Assembly (NCBI RefSeq): GCF_029714325.1
Contig: NZ_CP121666.1
Location: forward strand, 248,001 to 312,000
DNA: 64,000 nt
Direction: 5' to 3'
From: Bradyrhizobium sp. CB1717
GTDB taxonomy: Bacteria; Pseudomonadota; Alphaproteobacteria; Rhizobiales; Xanthobacteraceae
Position numbers and translations under genes: made by a program. This document shows positions 45,294-53,773 of this stretch, in pieces. The first letter of the stretch is position 1. The number at the start of each line of letters is the position of its first letter. Below the pieces are notes generated by a model that saw nothing but the letters and a program-made list of their open reading frames with translations, did not search any database and had not been told where the DNA came from.

Positions 45294-46088
45294 ATGTCGT
45301 TCCGGACGGACAGGTTTGGTGGCGCAGAAGTGGTGCCCTTCCGAAGGAAGGCGCCGAGCGCCGCCGCCTCCGAAAACCGGTTGCCGGTCCTGATCGTCCT
45401 GCACCAGGAATCCTCGACACCCGGCCGCGTCGGCAATGCGCTCCGCGCGCTCGGCCATCGCCTCGACATCCGCCGTCCCCGCTTCGGCGATCCCCTGCCC
45501 GAGACCCTCGGCCAGCATGCCGGCGCCGTGTTCTTCGGCGGCCCGATGAGCGCCAACGATCCCGACGACTACATTCGCCGCGAGATCGACTGGATCGAAA
45601 TTCCGCTCCGCGAACAGCGGCCGTTCCTCGGCATCTGCCTGGGCGCGCAGATGCTGGCGATGCAGCTCGGGGCCCGCGTCGCGCCGCATGCGGAGGCGCT
45701 GACCCAGATCGGCTATTACCCAATTCGTCCCACGGCTGCTGGACAGGCGCTCTGCCCGGACTGGCCGGCGCAGGTCTATCACTGGCACCGCGAGGGGTTC
45801 ACGTTGCCCGTCGGTGCCGAACTGCTTGCGGAAGGCGATGATTTTCCGATCCAGGCCTATCGCGCCGGCAATGCCTTCGGCGTGCAGTTTCATCCTGACG
45901 TGACCTACGCGATGATGCATTGCTGGACCACGCGCGGCTATGACGGCCTCAGCGCGCCCGGCGCGCGCGACCGGCATCATCACTTTGCGGACCGTGCCGT
46001 CTATGACGCGGCGGAACGCGCCTGGCTCGATCATTTCATCGACGGCTGGCTGGCGCGGCGGCCGGTGCTGGCACAAGCCGCCGAGTAA
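45294..46088 (+). CDS. Class I glutamine amidotransferase-like protein
   Basis: A 264-residue stand-alone GATase1 protein. The nucleophile elbow LGICLGAQMLAMQLGA carries the catalytic Cys, the His is in FGVQFHPDVT, and the oxyanion/HHH region contains FFGGPMSAN. The third residue of the triad is Asp in HPD, where the family usually has Glu in HPE. Such proteins hydrolyse glutamine for a synthetase or act on gamma-glutamyl compounds; the partner is not encoded next to it. The ORF is preceded by a possible CtrA site and followed by a 13-bp tandem repeat. Confidence 0.9.
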   Translation: MSFRTDRFGGAEVVPFRRKAPSAAASENRLPVLIVLHQESSTPGRVGNALRALGHRLDIRRPRFGDPLPETLGQHAGAVFFGGPMSANDPDDYIRREIDWIEIPLREQRPFLGICLGAQMLAMQLGARVAPHAEALTQIGYYPIRPTAAGQALCPDWPAQVYHWHREGFTLPVGAELLAEGDDFPIQAYRAGNAFGVQFHPDVTYAMMHCWTTRGYDGLSAPGARDRHHHFADRAVYDAAERAWLDHFIDGWLARRPVLAQAAE

Positions 46089-46094
46089 CTCGCG

Positions 46095-46146
46095 CCTTCG
46101 CGCAGGTCCTTCGCGCAAGTCCTTGGCGCAGATCCTTGGCGCAAGT
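46095..46146. repeat. Four tandem 13-bp repeats CCTT(C/G)GCGCA(A/G)(G/A)T
   Basis: Copies: CCTTCGCGCAGGT (46095), CCTTCGCGCAAGT (46108), CCTTGGCGCAGAT (46121), CCTTGGCGCAAGT (46134), then a partial CCTTGCCTC. They lie between the amidotransferase stop (46088) and the enoyl-CoA hydratase start (46228). Confidence 0.85.
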
Positions 46147-46227
46147 CCTTGCCTCATCCCTTGATATGCTAGGCTCTTTCCTAACGAGCGCGCGAGAAGT
46201 TGCGCCGGCAGACAAAGGGAGAGCGTC

Positions 46228-47040
46228 ATGGCCTACGAACACATTCTCTATGAGGTGAGCGACAGGATCGCGACCATCACGCTCAATCGCCCCGATCGCA
46301 TGAATGCCTGGACGCCGATCATGGAGCGCGACGTGCGTCATGCGATGGAAGCCTCGAGCGCCGACGACAACGTCCGTGTCATCGTGCTGACAGGCGCGGG
46401 CCGCGCCTTCTGTGCCGGCGCCGACATGGATGCACTGAAGGGGCTCGATCCCGACGACGTCAGACGCGCAACGAACCTGCCGCCGTTCGACATGAACCGC
46501 CGGCCGGACTGGCAGACGCGCTACGGTTTCTATCCGTCGATCAAAAAGCCCGTCATCGCCATGCTCAACGGCGCGACCGCCGGCATCGGCCTCGTTCACG
46601 CGCTCTATTGCGACCTGCGCTTTGCCGCCGACAACACCGTGTTCACCACGGCGTTCGCGCGGCGCGGACTGATCGCCGAGCACGGCATCAGCTGGATGCT
46701 GCCGCGTATCGTCGGCCACGCCAATGCGATGGATCTGTTGCTCTCGGCGCGCCGCGTGTCGAGCGAGGAAGCGCTGCGGATCGGACTGGTCAACCGGCTG
46801 TGCTCACCCGAAAAACTGCGCGAGGAGACCCACGCCTATGCGCGCGACCTCGCCGATTTCGTCTCGCCGAGCGCGATGGCCGTGATCAAGCGCCAGCTCT
46901 ACGAGGTGCCGTTCCAGACGCTGGCCGAAGCGACGATCGAGGCCAACAGGGAAATGATGGTGGCGCTCGCCGGCAGCGATTTTCGCGAGGGGGTGGCGAG
47001 TTTTATGGAGAAGCGGCCGCCAAGGTTTACGGGGAGATAG
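46228..47040 (+). CDS. Enoyl-CoA hydratase/isomerase family protein
   Basis: A 270-residue crotonase. Motifs: IATITLNRPDRMNAW, VLTGAGRAFCAGADM (oxyanion hole), KKPVIAMLNGATAGIGLVHAL and the catalytic-region RRGLIAEHGISWMLPRIVG with a Glu in AEHGI. It should hydrate or isomerise an acyl-CoA in fatty acid, aromatic or branched-chain degradation. AAAGGGAGAGC precedes the ATG. No beta-oxidation partner is adjacent. It ends 123 bp before the tRNA-Ala gene read on the opposite strand. Confidence 0.93.
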   Translation: MAYEHILYEVSDRIATITLNRPDRMNAWTPIMERDVRHAMEASSADDNVRVIVLTGAGRAFCAGADMDALKGLDPDDVRRATNLPPFDMNRRPDWQTRYGFYPSIKKPVIAMLNGATAGIGLVHALYCDLRFAADNTVFTTAFARRGLIAEHGISWMLPRIVGHANAMDLLLSARRVSSEEALRIGLVNRLCSPEKLREETHAYARDLADFVSPSAMAVIKRQLYEVPFQTLAEATIEANREMMVALAGSDFREGVASFMEKRPPRFTGR

Positions 47041-47163
47041 GGGGAGATTTGCGGACAGAGCCCGCCGTCGCCCTTCGGGCTATGGCGGGGCAGCCTTCGC
47101 TCACTTTGCTGCGATGGACTTTCCCAAGCTTGCCTAGCCGTAGCTCGCGAAGCGAGCGGAGGC

Positions 47164-47239
<76 letters not shown>

Positions 47240-47444
47240 TTTGCTGGCCGCTCTGGTAAACGCGGCCGACAACCGGGCGCCATTTAAGTCCCTGCCAAGG
47301 TCAAGTCAAGGACGGGTGTAACCCGGTTTTAGCCATTTCGGTGCCCGAACTTCCCTTGTTTGGGCCGGGGGGAACCGATATCTAGCAAAAGGCGTCACTC
47401 CCGACCGAAGCCAGAGTTTTCATAAGCCAGAGGCCTCAAAAGCC

Positions 47445-47735
47445 ATGCGTGCCGTTCTCGACATCGTCATCATCGTGCTCGACCTCTACGTCTGGCTGCT
47501 GATCGCCTCCGCGATCCTGTCCTGGCTGATCGCCTTCAACGTCGTGAACACGCGTAACCAGTTCGTGTCGGCGGTGGCGGAGTTCCTGTACCGGATCACC
47601 GAGCCGCTGCTGGCGCCGATTCGCAATTTCCTGCCCAGCCTCGGCGGTCTCGACATCTCGCCGATCATCCTGATCCTGATCATCATGTTCATCGAGCGGG
47701 TGATCCTGTACTACATCTACCCGAACGTGATCTGA
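47445..47735 (+). CDS. YggT family membrane protein
   Basis: A 96-residue protein with two hydrophobic segments (about 5-30 and 72-94) and the YggT core IASAILSWLIAFNVVNTRNQ followed by ITEPLLAPIRNFLPSLGGLD. The family is found with cell-division or potassium-handling proteins in other bacteria, function unclear. It heads the YggT-DUF167-folD operon with 15-bp and 9-bp gaps. Confidence 0.93.
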   Translation: MRAVLDIVIIVLDLYVWLLIASAILSWLIAFNVVNTRNQFVSAVAEFLYRITEPLLAPIRNFLPSLGGLDISPIILILIIMFIERVILYYIYPNVI

Positions 47736-47750
47736 GCAGGCTGGAGCGCC

Positions 47751-48110
47751 TTGGTCGCGAAAGAGGCTGGCAAGGAACCCTGGCGTTACTCGGCCTCGGG
47801 AATCAGCATCGCGCTGCGGGTGACGCCGCGCGGCGGTCGCGACGACATCGACGGGATCGAGCAGTTGGCCGACGGCCGCAGCGTGCTCAAGGTGCGGGTG
47901 CGCGCCATTGCCGATGGCGGCGAGGCCAACAAGGCCGTTCTGATGCTGCTGGCGAAATCGCTTGGCGTGCCCAAGGCCAGCGTCAAGCTCCTGTCGGGGG
48001 CGACGTCGCGGCTGAAGCAGATCGCGGTCGACGGCGATCCGGCGCGGCTGGGCGAAGCCCTGCGCCAGCTCGTCCAAGCCAAAGCGGCAGACGCCAAATC
48101 GACAGACTGA
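47751..48110 (+). CDS. DUF167 (YggU) family protein
   Basis: A 119-residue DUF167 protein: SISIALRVTPRGGRDDIDGIE-type start (GISIALRVTPRGGRDD), LKVRVRAIADGGEANKAV and LLAKSLGVPKASVKLLSGATS followed by SRLKQI. YggU/DUF167 has no proven biochemical role. TTG at 47751 is the likely start, with GGAG upstream at a suitable distance. It sits between YggT and folD in the same operon. Confidence 0.9.
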   Translation: MVAKEAGKEPWRYSASGISIALRVTPRGGRDDIDGIEQLADGRSVLKVRVRAIADGGEANKAVLMLLAKSLGVPKASVKLLSGATSRLKQIAVDGDPARLGEALRQLVQAKAADAKSTD

Positions 48111-48119
48111 GGAACTGAC

Positions 48120-49004
48120 ATGACCGCCAAGATCATCGATGGAAAAGTCATCGCCGCGGAACTCCGCGCCCGCGTTGCCGACGAGGTCGCCCGGGTCAAG
48201 CGCGAGCACAATCTGGTGCCGGGCCTTGCGGTGGTCCTGGTCGGCAACGACCCCGCCAGCGAGGTCTATGTTCGCTCCAAGGGCACCCAGACCCAGGCGG
48301 CCGGCATGGCCTCGTTCGAGCACAAGCTGCCGGCTGACGTCTCGCAGGCGGACTTGCTGGCCGTCGTCGCAAAGCTCAACCGCGATCCCGCCGTGCACGG
48401 CATTTTGGTGCAACTGCCGCTGCCGAAGGGGCTGAACACCGAGGCCGTGATCAACGCCATCGATCCCGCCAAGGACGTTGACGGCCTGCATCCGAACAAT
48501 GCCGGCCGTCTCGCCGGCGGTTTCGAAGCGCTGTCGCCCTGCACGCCGCTCGGCTCCATCATTTTGACCAAGAGTGTCCATGCCTCGCTCGAAGGCATGA
48601 ACGCCATCGTCATCGGTCGCTCCAACCTGGTCGGCCGGCCGCTGGTGCAATTGTTGTTGAACGAGAACGCCACCGTGACGATCGCGCATTCGCGCTCGCG
48701 CGATCTGCCTGGCCTCGTGAAGCGCGCCGACCTCGTCTATGCCGCCGTCGGCAAGGCCGAGATGGTGCGCGGCGACTGGCTGAAGCCCGGCGCGACCGTG
48801 ATCGACATCGGCATCACCCGTATCCCGAAGGAGGATGGCAAGACGCGCCTCGTCGGCGACGTCGCCTATCAGGAAGCGCTTGGCGTTGCCGGTGCCATCA
48901 CGCCGGTGCCGGGCGGCGTCGGCCAGATGACGGTGGCGTGCCTCTTGGTGAATACGCTCCGCGCGGCCTGCGCGATCGCCGGGCTACCGAAGCCGGCGGT
49001 GTAG
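48120..49004 (+). CDS. folD: Bifunctional methylenetetrahydrofolate dehydrogenase/cyclohydrolase
   Basis: A 294-residue FolD. Signatures: [22 protein letters not shown] (catalytic Lys), [44 protein letters not shown], and [18 protein letters not shown]. It interconverts 5,10-methylene- and 10-formyl-tetrahydrofolate using NADP+. The formyl donor feeds purine synthesis, including PurH in this window. Last gene of the YggT-DUF167-folD operon. Confidence 0.98.
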   Translation: MTAKIIDGKVIAAELRARVADEVARVKREHNLVPGLAVVLVGNDPASEVYVRSKGTQTQAAGMASFEHKLPADVSQADLLAVVAKLNRDPAVHGILVQLPLPKGLNTEAVINAIDPAKDVDGLHPNNAGRLAGGFEALSPCTPLGSIILTKSVHASLEGMNAIVIGRSNLVGRPLVQLLLNENATVTIAHSRSRDLPGLVKRADLVYAAVGKAEMVRGDWLKPGATVIDIGITRIPKEDGKTRLVGDVAYQEALGVAGAITPVPGGVGQMTVACLLVNTLRAACAIAGLPKPAV

Positions 49005-49010
49005 CTGGTC

Positions 49011-49080
49011 GTCATTCCGGGGCGATGCGCAGCATCGAACCCGGAATCTCGAGGTTCCGGGTTCGCCTCTTCGAGGCGCA
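49011..49080. repeat. Palindromic repeat GTCATTCCGGGGCG.. / CCCGGAATCTCG core
   Basis: Copy of the 10896/63764 family, lying between convergent folD and ppa. Confidence 0.8.
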
Positions 49081-49087
49081 ACGACAA

Positions 49088-49624
49088 CTAGCCCTTCTTC
49101 TTCTTCTCGCGCTCGATGCCCTCGAGGATCAGCTTGTGCGCTTCCTCGGGGCCGCCCCAGCGCAGGATCTTCACCCACTTGCCCTTCTCGAGATCCTTGT
49201 AGTGCTCGAAGAAGTGCTGGATCTGCTGCAGCGTGATGTCGGGCAGGTCGGAGTACGACTTCACCTTGTCGTAGCGCTGCGTCAGCTTCGAGGACGGCAC
49301 CGCCAGGATCTTCTCGTCGCCGCCGGCCTCGTCTTCCATGAACAGCACGCCGACCGGGCGCACGCTCATGACGGCGCCGGGAATGATGGCGCGGGTGTTG
49401 ATGATCAGCACGTCGCAGGGGTCGCCGTCGTCGGACAGCGTGTGCGGGATGAAGCCGTAATTACCGGGGTAACGCATCGGCGTGTACAGGAAGCGGTCGA
49501 CCACCAGCGTGCCGGCCTCCTTGTCCATCTCGTACTTGATCGGTTCGCCGCCCACGGGGACTTCGATGACGACGTTGACGTCTTGGGGGACGTTTTTTCC
49601 GATCGAGATAGCATCGATACGCAT
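49088..49624 (-). CDS. ppa: Inorganic pyrophosphatase
   Basis: A 178-residue soluble family I pyrophosphatase. [33 protein letters not shown] and the signature DDGDPCDVL carry the Mg2+ Asp residues; [12 protein letters not shown] is near the end. Hydrolyses pyrophosphate from biosynthesis. Convergent with folD. Confidence 0.98.
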   Translation of the reverse strand: MRIDAISIGKNVPQDVNVVIEVPVGGEPIKYEMDKEAGTLVVDRFLYTPMRYPGNYGFIPHTLSDDGDPCDVLIINTRAIIPGAVMSVRPVGVLFMEDEAGGDEKILAVPSSKLTQRYDKVKSYSDLPDITLQQIQHFFEHYKDLEKGKWVKILRWGGPEEAHKLILEGIEREKKKKG

Positions 49625-49802
49625 TCAAGGCTCCGTTGTTGCCGAGGTTAAATCGCGCCCGGCAGCGATTTTGGCGCTGTCATACGCGGGCTTGGCCCGC
49701 CAATCCATCGTGTTTTTGCGAAATAATGAATCCAGCGATCACCGGCGCAAGTGGCGGGCGGTATCGAAGGAAGGAAAGCGCTGCCGGCTGGACTTCAGCA
49801 GC

Positions 49803-50312
49803 TCAATTGGTCCAGGCGAAGGCAACCTTGTCGAGCGACTTCGGCCCGAAACGCTCGGAGGAGCGCGCCACCATGCGGCCGCCCAAGGCGCGGTAGAACT
49901 CGGTCGCCGGATCGTTGTCCGAGAGCGCCCACACCACCATGCTCTTCAGGCCGCTCTGCATCAGGTCGCGGCGGGCGGCGGCGAACAGGCGACGGCCGAA
50001 GCCGAGGCCCTGGAATTCCGGACGCAGATAGAGCTCGTAGATCTCGCCGTCGAAGTGCAGGCTGCGCGCGCGGTTGCGACCATAGTTCGCATAACCCGCG
50101 ATCTTGTCGCCGAACACCAGCACGCTGACGCGGCTGCCCTTGCGGATCGCGCTGTCCCACCACTGCGGACCGCGGCGGTTGATCAGCTTCTCCAGCTCGG
50201 CGCCGGGGATGATGCCCTGATAGGCCGAACGCCAGGCTTCGTCATGGGTCGATGCCACCGCAGTTGCATCTGCGGCTTTGGCCGGCCGGACCTCGATCAG
50301 GGTTGTGCTCAT
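49803..50312 (-). CDS. GNAT family N-acetyltransferase
   Basis: A 169-residue GNAT protein. EIRPAKAADATAVASTHDEAWRS-like N-terminus (EVRPAKAADATAVASTHDEA), and motif A in ELYLRPEFQGLGFGRRLFAA with the acetyl-CoA P-loop (Q/R-x-x-G-x-G/A). ATEFYRALGGRMV is motif B. It transfers an acetyl group to an unknown amine or protein. The start at 50312 (MSTTLIEVRP) is chosen; a longer frame to 50348 is possible. Confidence 0.9.
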   Translation of the reverse strand: MSTTLIEVRPAKAADATAVASTHDEAWRSAYQGIIPGAELEKLINRRGPQWWDSAIRKGSRVSVLVFGDKIAGYANYGRNRARSLHFDGEIYELYLRPEFQGLGFGRRLFAAARRDLMQSGLKSMVVWALSDNDPATEFYRALGGRMVARSSERFGPKSLDKVAFAWTN

Positions 50313-50357
50313 GGACGCGATCAAACCAAGTCGCCGCGCCGGCGGCAAGACCTATCG

Positions 50358-50373
50358 TTAATTATCGGTTAAC
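50358..50373. promoter_or_regulatory. Perfect CtrA-type site TTAA-N7-TTAAC
   Basis: TTAATTATCGGTTAAC; spacing of seven and both half-sites match the alphaproteobacterial cell-cycle regulator CtrA consensus. It lies 46 bp upstream of the GNAT start and 208 bp upstream of the hydrolase start, within the divergent region. Confidence 0.55.
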
Positions 50374-50580
50374 CTGTGGACTTTCTGCATCAGTATTATG
50401 GCCACGTTGTACCGAAAGAGGACAAGGCGCCGCCTTGAAGGGCAACCGCCTGCTCATGCGTCGGTGCAAAACTGCGTCGCGGCAACCAATGAACGGCAAT
50501 GGCAACGCAGAAAGTCCGCCCAGAATGATTCGTTCCTACTAGTCTGGCGGTCGCTTGTCCGTGCTCGCCTTTGGCCATTC

Positions 50581-51480
50581 ATGCGGCTCTTCAATAACCT
50601 AGCGCTCCTGCCTTTGCTGGCCCTGCTGACCGCGTCGCCTCTGTGCGCTCAGGTCACGTTCGGTGCATCGGGCGCGGAAGGCGAGCCGTTTCGTCGGCAG
50701 GAGTGGCGAGTGCCCTCGCCGGATGCTGCTATCGCCGCGCATGCGCTGCTGTTTCGCCCCGTTGGTGCCGGTCCGTTCCGGCTTGCGGTCATCGCGCATG
50801 CTTCGACGCAGAACGCGTTGCGTCGTGCGCAAATGCCGCAACCGGAATACCGCGCGCTCGCAGCCTTCCTCGTGGCGCGCGGATTTGCCGTGCTGGTGCC
50901 GGAGCGGCTCGGCCATGGTGCGACCGGCGGCCGCTATGTCGAGGACCAGGGCGATTGCGACGAGGTGGACTATGCGGGCTCCGGCCGCGCGACGGCCGAA
51001 CAAATTTCACTGGCGCTGGACTATTTGCGAAAGCAGGATTTCGTCCGCAAGGATGCCGCGATCGTGATCGGGCATTCCGCCGGTGGTTGGGGCGCGCTGT
51101 CGCTCGCGAATGCCGATCCAAAGGCGATCTCCGCCATCATCACGTTCGCGCCGGGGCGTGGCGGCCACGCTAATGACGAGCCGAACCGGATCTGTTCGCC
51201 ACATGCGCTGCTGACGGTGGCAGCCGAATTCGGCAAAGCGGCGCGCATTCCCGTCACATGGTTCGTCGCCAACAATGACAGCTATTTTGCGCCGGCAGTC
51301 TCGAAGTCGTTGGCAGATGCTTTCCGCGGCGCTGGCGGCAAAGTCGATTTCCACGTATTGCCCGCGGTCGGCGGCGAGGGGCACGGGATGATCGAGACTG
51401 ACGCCGGCGTGAAAGCTGCAGCCGCCGAGCTCGAACGTGCGCTGAACCCGTCGAAGCCAATGGCGACCAAGAAACCATGA
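50581..51480 (+). CDS. Exported dienelactone-hydrolase-like alpha/beta hydrolase
   Basis: A 299-residue protein with signal peptide LFNNLALLPLLALLTASPLCA and an alpha/beta hydrolase fold: FRLAVIAHASTQNALRR, RGFAVLVPERLGHGATGG, the nucleophile in IVIGHSAGGWGALSLA, and the C-terminal His in GGEGHGMIETDAG. It is related to prolyl oligopeptidase/dienelactone-type enzymes. Start at 50581 gives the signal peptide; no strong ribosome site is visible, and the frame extends to 50398 without a good start. Its stop overlaps the next start (ATGA). Confidence 0.85.
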   Translation: MRLFNNLALLPLLALLTASPLCAQVTFGASGAEGEPFRRQEWRVPSPDAAIAAHALLFRPVGAGPFRLAVIAHASTQNALRRAQMPQPEYRALAAFLVARGFAVLVPERLGHGATGGRYVEDQGDCDEVDYAGSGRATAEQISLALDYLRKQDFVRKDAAIVIGHSAGGWGALSLANADPKAISAIITFAPGRGGHANDEPNRICSPHALLTVAAEFGKAARIPVTWFVANNDSYFAPAVSKSLADAFRGAGGKVDFHVLPAVGGEGHGMIETDAGVKAAAAELERALNPSKPMATKKP

Positions 51481-51944
51481 CGCTGTATTTCCTGGTCAAA
51501 TATCTGCATGTGCTCGGCGCCATCGTCATCCTCGGCACCGGGACCGGCATCGCCTTCTTCATGCTGATGGCGCATCGTACGCACGATGCAGAGTTCATCG
51601 CGCGCACCGCATCGGTCGTGGTGATCGCGGATGCGATCTTCACGCTGTCGGCGGTGATCCTCCAGCCGGTCAGCGGCGGCTTATTGATGATGCTCTCGGC
51701 AACGTCGATCGCCGAAGGCTGGATTCTCGCTTCGCTCGCCCTTTACGTCTTTGCTGGTCTGTTCTGGATTCCCGTGGTGTTCATGCAGATCGAGATGCGC
51801 GATCTCGCGCGCAAGGCCGCCGATCAGGGCGCCGCTTTGCCAGAGCGTTACTTCATCCTGTTTCGCCGCTGGTTCGCATTCGGCTTCCCGGGCTTCGGTG
51901 CGACGATGGCGATCCTGTGGTTGATGATTGCGAAACCGTTTTGA
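51477..51944 (+). CDS. DUF2269 family membrane protein
   Basis: A 155-residue, four-helix membrane protein of the DUF2269 family: LYFLVKYLHVLGAIVILGTG at the N-terminus, ADAIFTLSAVILQPVSGGLL, and a final WLMIAKPF. Conserved His11 and Glu or Arg residues near membrane borders could bind cofactor. Function unknown. Its ATG overlaps the hydrolase stop by four bases and the SDR-DoxX gene starts nine bases after its stop. Confidence 0.88.
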   Translation: MTLYFLVKYLHVLGAIVILGTGTGIAFFMLMAHRTHDAEFIARTASVVVIADAIFTLSAVILQPVSGGLLMMLSATSIAEGWILASLALYVFAGLFWIPVVFMQIEMRDLARKAADQGAALPERYFILFRRWFAFGFPGFGATMAILWLMIAKPF

Positions 51945-51952
51945 GACACGTG

Positions 51953-53272
51953 ATGAACCCAAAAACCATCCTCGTGCTCGGCGCCTCCGGCCTGATCGGC
52001 CGCTTCGTTACGGACGATCTGCGCGCGCGGGGTTTTCGCGTGGTCGGTGTGGCTCGCAGGCTGTCGCCGTCGCAGACAATGAGCGCGCTGGATATCGAGC
52101 TGCCGATCCTCTCGCTCGACGCGACCGGGCTGACGCGCATGCTCAGCGAGCACTCTGTCGATCTCGTCGTGAACTGTCTCGGCGTGCTCCAGGATGGTCC
52201 GGGCAGCGACACAGGCGCCGTGCATCGCGATTTTGTCGCGCGGCTGCTTCAGGCTGTTGCCGACAGCGGTCGTACGATCCGGATGGTACACATCTCGATT
52301 CCCGGCACCGCCGATGCCGATCGGACAGCCTTCGCGACGACCAAGCGCGAGGCCGAACGGCTGATCGCGGTATCAGGCATTCCCTACGCCATCCTGCGCC
52401 CCGGCTTCGTGGTCGCACCATCAGCCTATGGCGGCAGCGCGATGCTGCGGGCGCTCGCTGCCTTTCCGCTCGACCTGCCGGACAAGGAGATGGCAACGCC
52501 ATTTCAGCCCGTTGCGATCGAGGATATTTCGGCCATCATCGCCTGGCTTGCCGCGCGCGACATCGACGATGCCACCGTCAAAGCGGTGAGCTGGGACCTG
52601 ATGCAGGCAGAGCCTCTCACCATGGCCGGCGTCATCAAGCAGTTTCGCCATGCGTTCGGCACGGCCGGCTGGCCACGCATCGCGATGCCGGCCTTCATGC
52701 TCGATCTCGGTGCGAAAACCGGCGATCTCGCCAGTTGTCTCGGCTGGATGCCGCCGATGCGCTCCACGGCCATTGCCGAGCTCCGCCGCGGCGTGACGGG
52801 CGATCCCTCGGCCTGGATCGCCGCTACAGGCATCGTGCCGAAGACGCTGGCTGAGACGATCGGACGCCACCCCGCCACGATCCAGGACAAATGGTTCGCG
52901 CGGCTGTTCCTGGTCAAGGCGCTGATTGTCGCGAGCCTGGTCGCATTCTGGCTCGTCTCCGGCTTCATCGCGCTGTTCGTGTCTTATCGCGCCGCCGCCG
53001 GCATCTTGAGCGCGCACAACTTTCCGCACGTGCTGGTCGATCCCATCACCATCGGCACCAGCCTGATGGACATGAGCATCGGCCTACTGATCGCCTTCCG
53101 CCGCACGGCCGCGATTGGGCTGGTCGCAGGCATCGCCGCCTCGCTCGGCTACATGCTCGGCGCGGCGATTCTCACGCCCGACCTCTGGATCGAGCCGCTT
53201 GGCGCGCTGGTGAAGACCGGGCCGGCGATCGTGCTGATGCTGGTCGCGCTCTTGATACTGGACAATCGCTGA
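51953..53272 (+). CDS. SDR (atypical) fused to DoxX-like membrane domain
   Basis: A 439-residue two-domain protein. Residues 1-300 form an NAD(P)-binding atypical SDR (TILVLGASGLIGRFVTDDLRARG, VDLVVNCLGVLQDGPGSD, ILRPGFVVAPSAYGGSAML). The C-terminus (about 315-439) has four hydrophobic helices of DoxX-like type (FLVKALIVASLVAFWLVSGF, SIGLLIAFRRTAAIGLVAGI). DoxX proteins are quinone-reactive membrane subunits, so NADH-linked quinone reduction is possible but unproved. It overlaps the DCC gene by one base (TGATG). Confidence 0.85.
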   Translation: MNPKTILVLGASGLIGRFVTDDLRARGFRVVGVARRLSPSQTMSALDIELPILSLDATGLTRMLSEHSVDLVVNCLGVLQDGPGSDTGAVHRDFVARLLQAVADSGRTIRMVHISIPGTADADRTAFATTKREAERLIAVSGIPYAILRPGFVVAPSAYGGSAMLRALAAFPLDLPDKEMATPFQPVAIEDISAIIAWLAARDIDDATVKAVSWDLMQAEPLTMAGVIKQFRHAFGTAGWPRIAMPAFMLDLGAKTGDLASCLGWMPPMRSTAIAELRRGVTGDPSAWIAATGIVPKTLAETIGRHPATIQDKWFARLFLVKALIVASLVAFWLVSGFIALFVSYRAAAGILSAHNFPHVLVDPITIGTSLMDMSIGLLIAFRRTAAIGLVAGIAASLGYMLGAAILTPDLWIEPLGALVKTGPAIVLMLVALLILDNR

Positions 53273-53679
53273 TGAGTAAGTGGCCCGACGACGACGTGAT
53301 CCTGTTCGACGGTGTTTGCATCTTCTGCTCGCGCTGGATTCGGTTCGTCGCCAAGCGCGATACGGCAAAGCGCTTTCGCTTCACGCCGATCCAGTCGGAT
53401 TATGGGGCGCGTTTGGCGCGGACGTTCGGCATCGACCCCGGCGATCCCGACACCAACGCCGTCGTTCACGGCGGCGAAGTGTTCATGAAATCGGATGCCG
53501 CGCTAACGGTGCTCTCGCTGCTTCCCGGTTGGGGCTGGGTGCGCGCGTTGTTTGCCGTGCCGAAGCCGCTGCGGGACCCGATCTACAACCTCATCGCGCG
53601 CAACCGCTATCGCATTTTTGGAAAGTATGATGCGTGCTTCGTGCCTGATGCTGATTTGCGGGGAAGGGTGATTGAGTAG
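53272..53679 (+). CDS. DCC (DUF393) thiol-disulfide family protein
   Basis: A 135-residue protein with the DxxCxxC signature in ILFDGVCIFCSRWIRFV at about 10-26, defining the DCC family. RFRFTPIQSDYGARL and a final ARNRYRIFGKYDACF follow. DCC proteins are thioredoxin-fold relatives predicted to act as thiol oxidoreductases and are frequently coded beside DoxX proteins. Starts one base inside the SDR-DoxX stop and ends the four-gene operon. Confidence 0.9.
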   Translation: MSKWPDDDVILFDGVCIFCSRWIRFVAKRDTAKRFRFTPIQSDYGARLARTFGIDPGDPDTNAVVHGGEVFMKSDAALTVLSLLPGWGWVRALFAVPKPLRDPIYNLIARNRYRIFGKYDACFVPDADLRGRVIE

Positions 53680-53680
53680 C

Positions 53681-53764
53681 CCGTCATTGCGAGCGCAGCG
53701 AAGCAATCCAGAATTCTTTTCCGCGGCGGCAGTCTGGATTGCTTCGCTGCGCTCGCAATGACGG
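53681..53764. repeat. Palindromic repeat CCGTCATTGCGAGCG.. / ..CGCTCGCAATGACGG
   Basis: A complete copy of the 15651 family, between convergent DCC and amine-oxidase genes. Confidence 0.9.
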
Positions 53765-53773
53765 AGTGTGCGA

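Noticed and set aside
46095..46146. CRISPR-like array
   Set aside because: The units are 13 bp and adjacent with no spacers, so they are simple tandem repeats.
50398..50580. 61-residue N-terminal extension of the hydrolase
   Set aside because: It would bury the signal peptide inside the protein; the extension has no motif.
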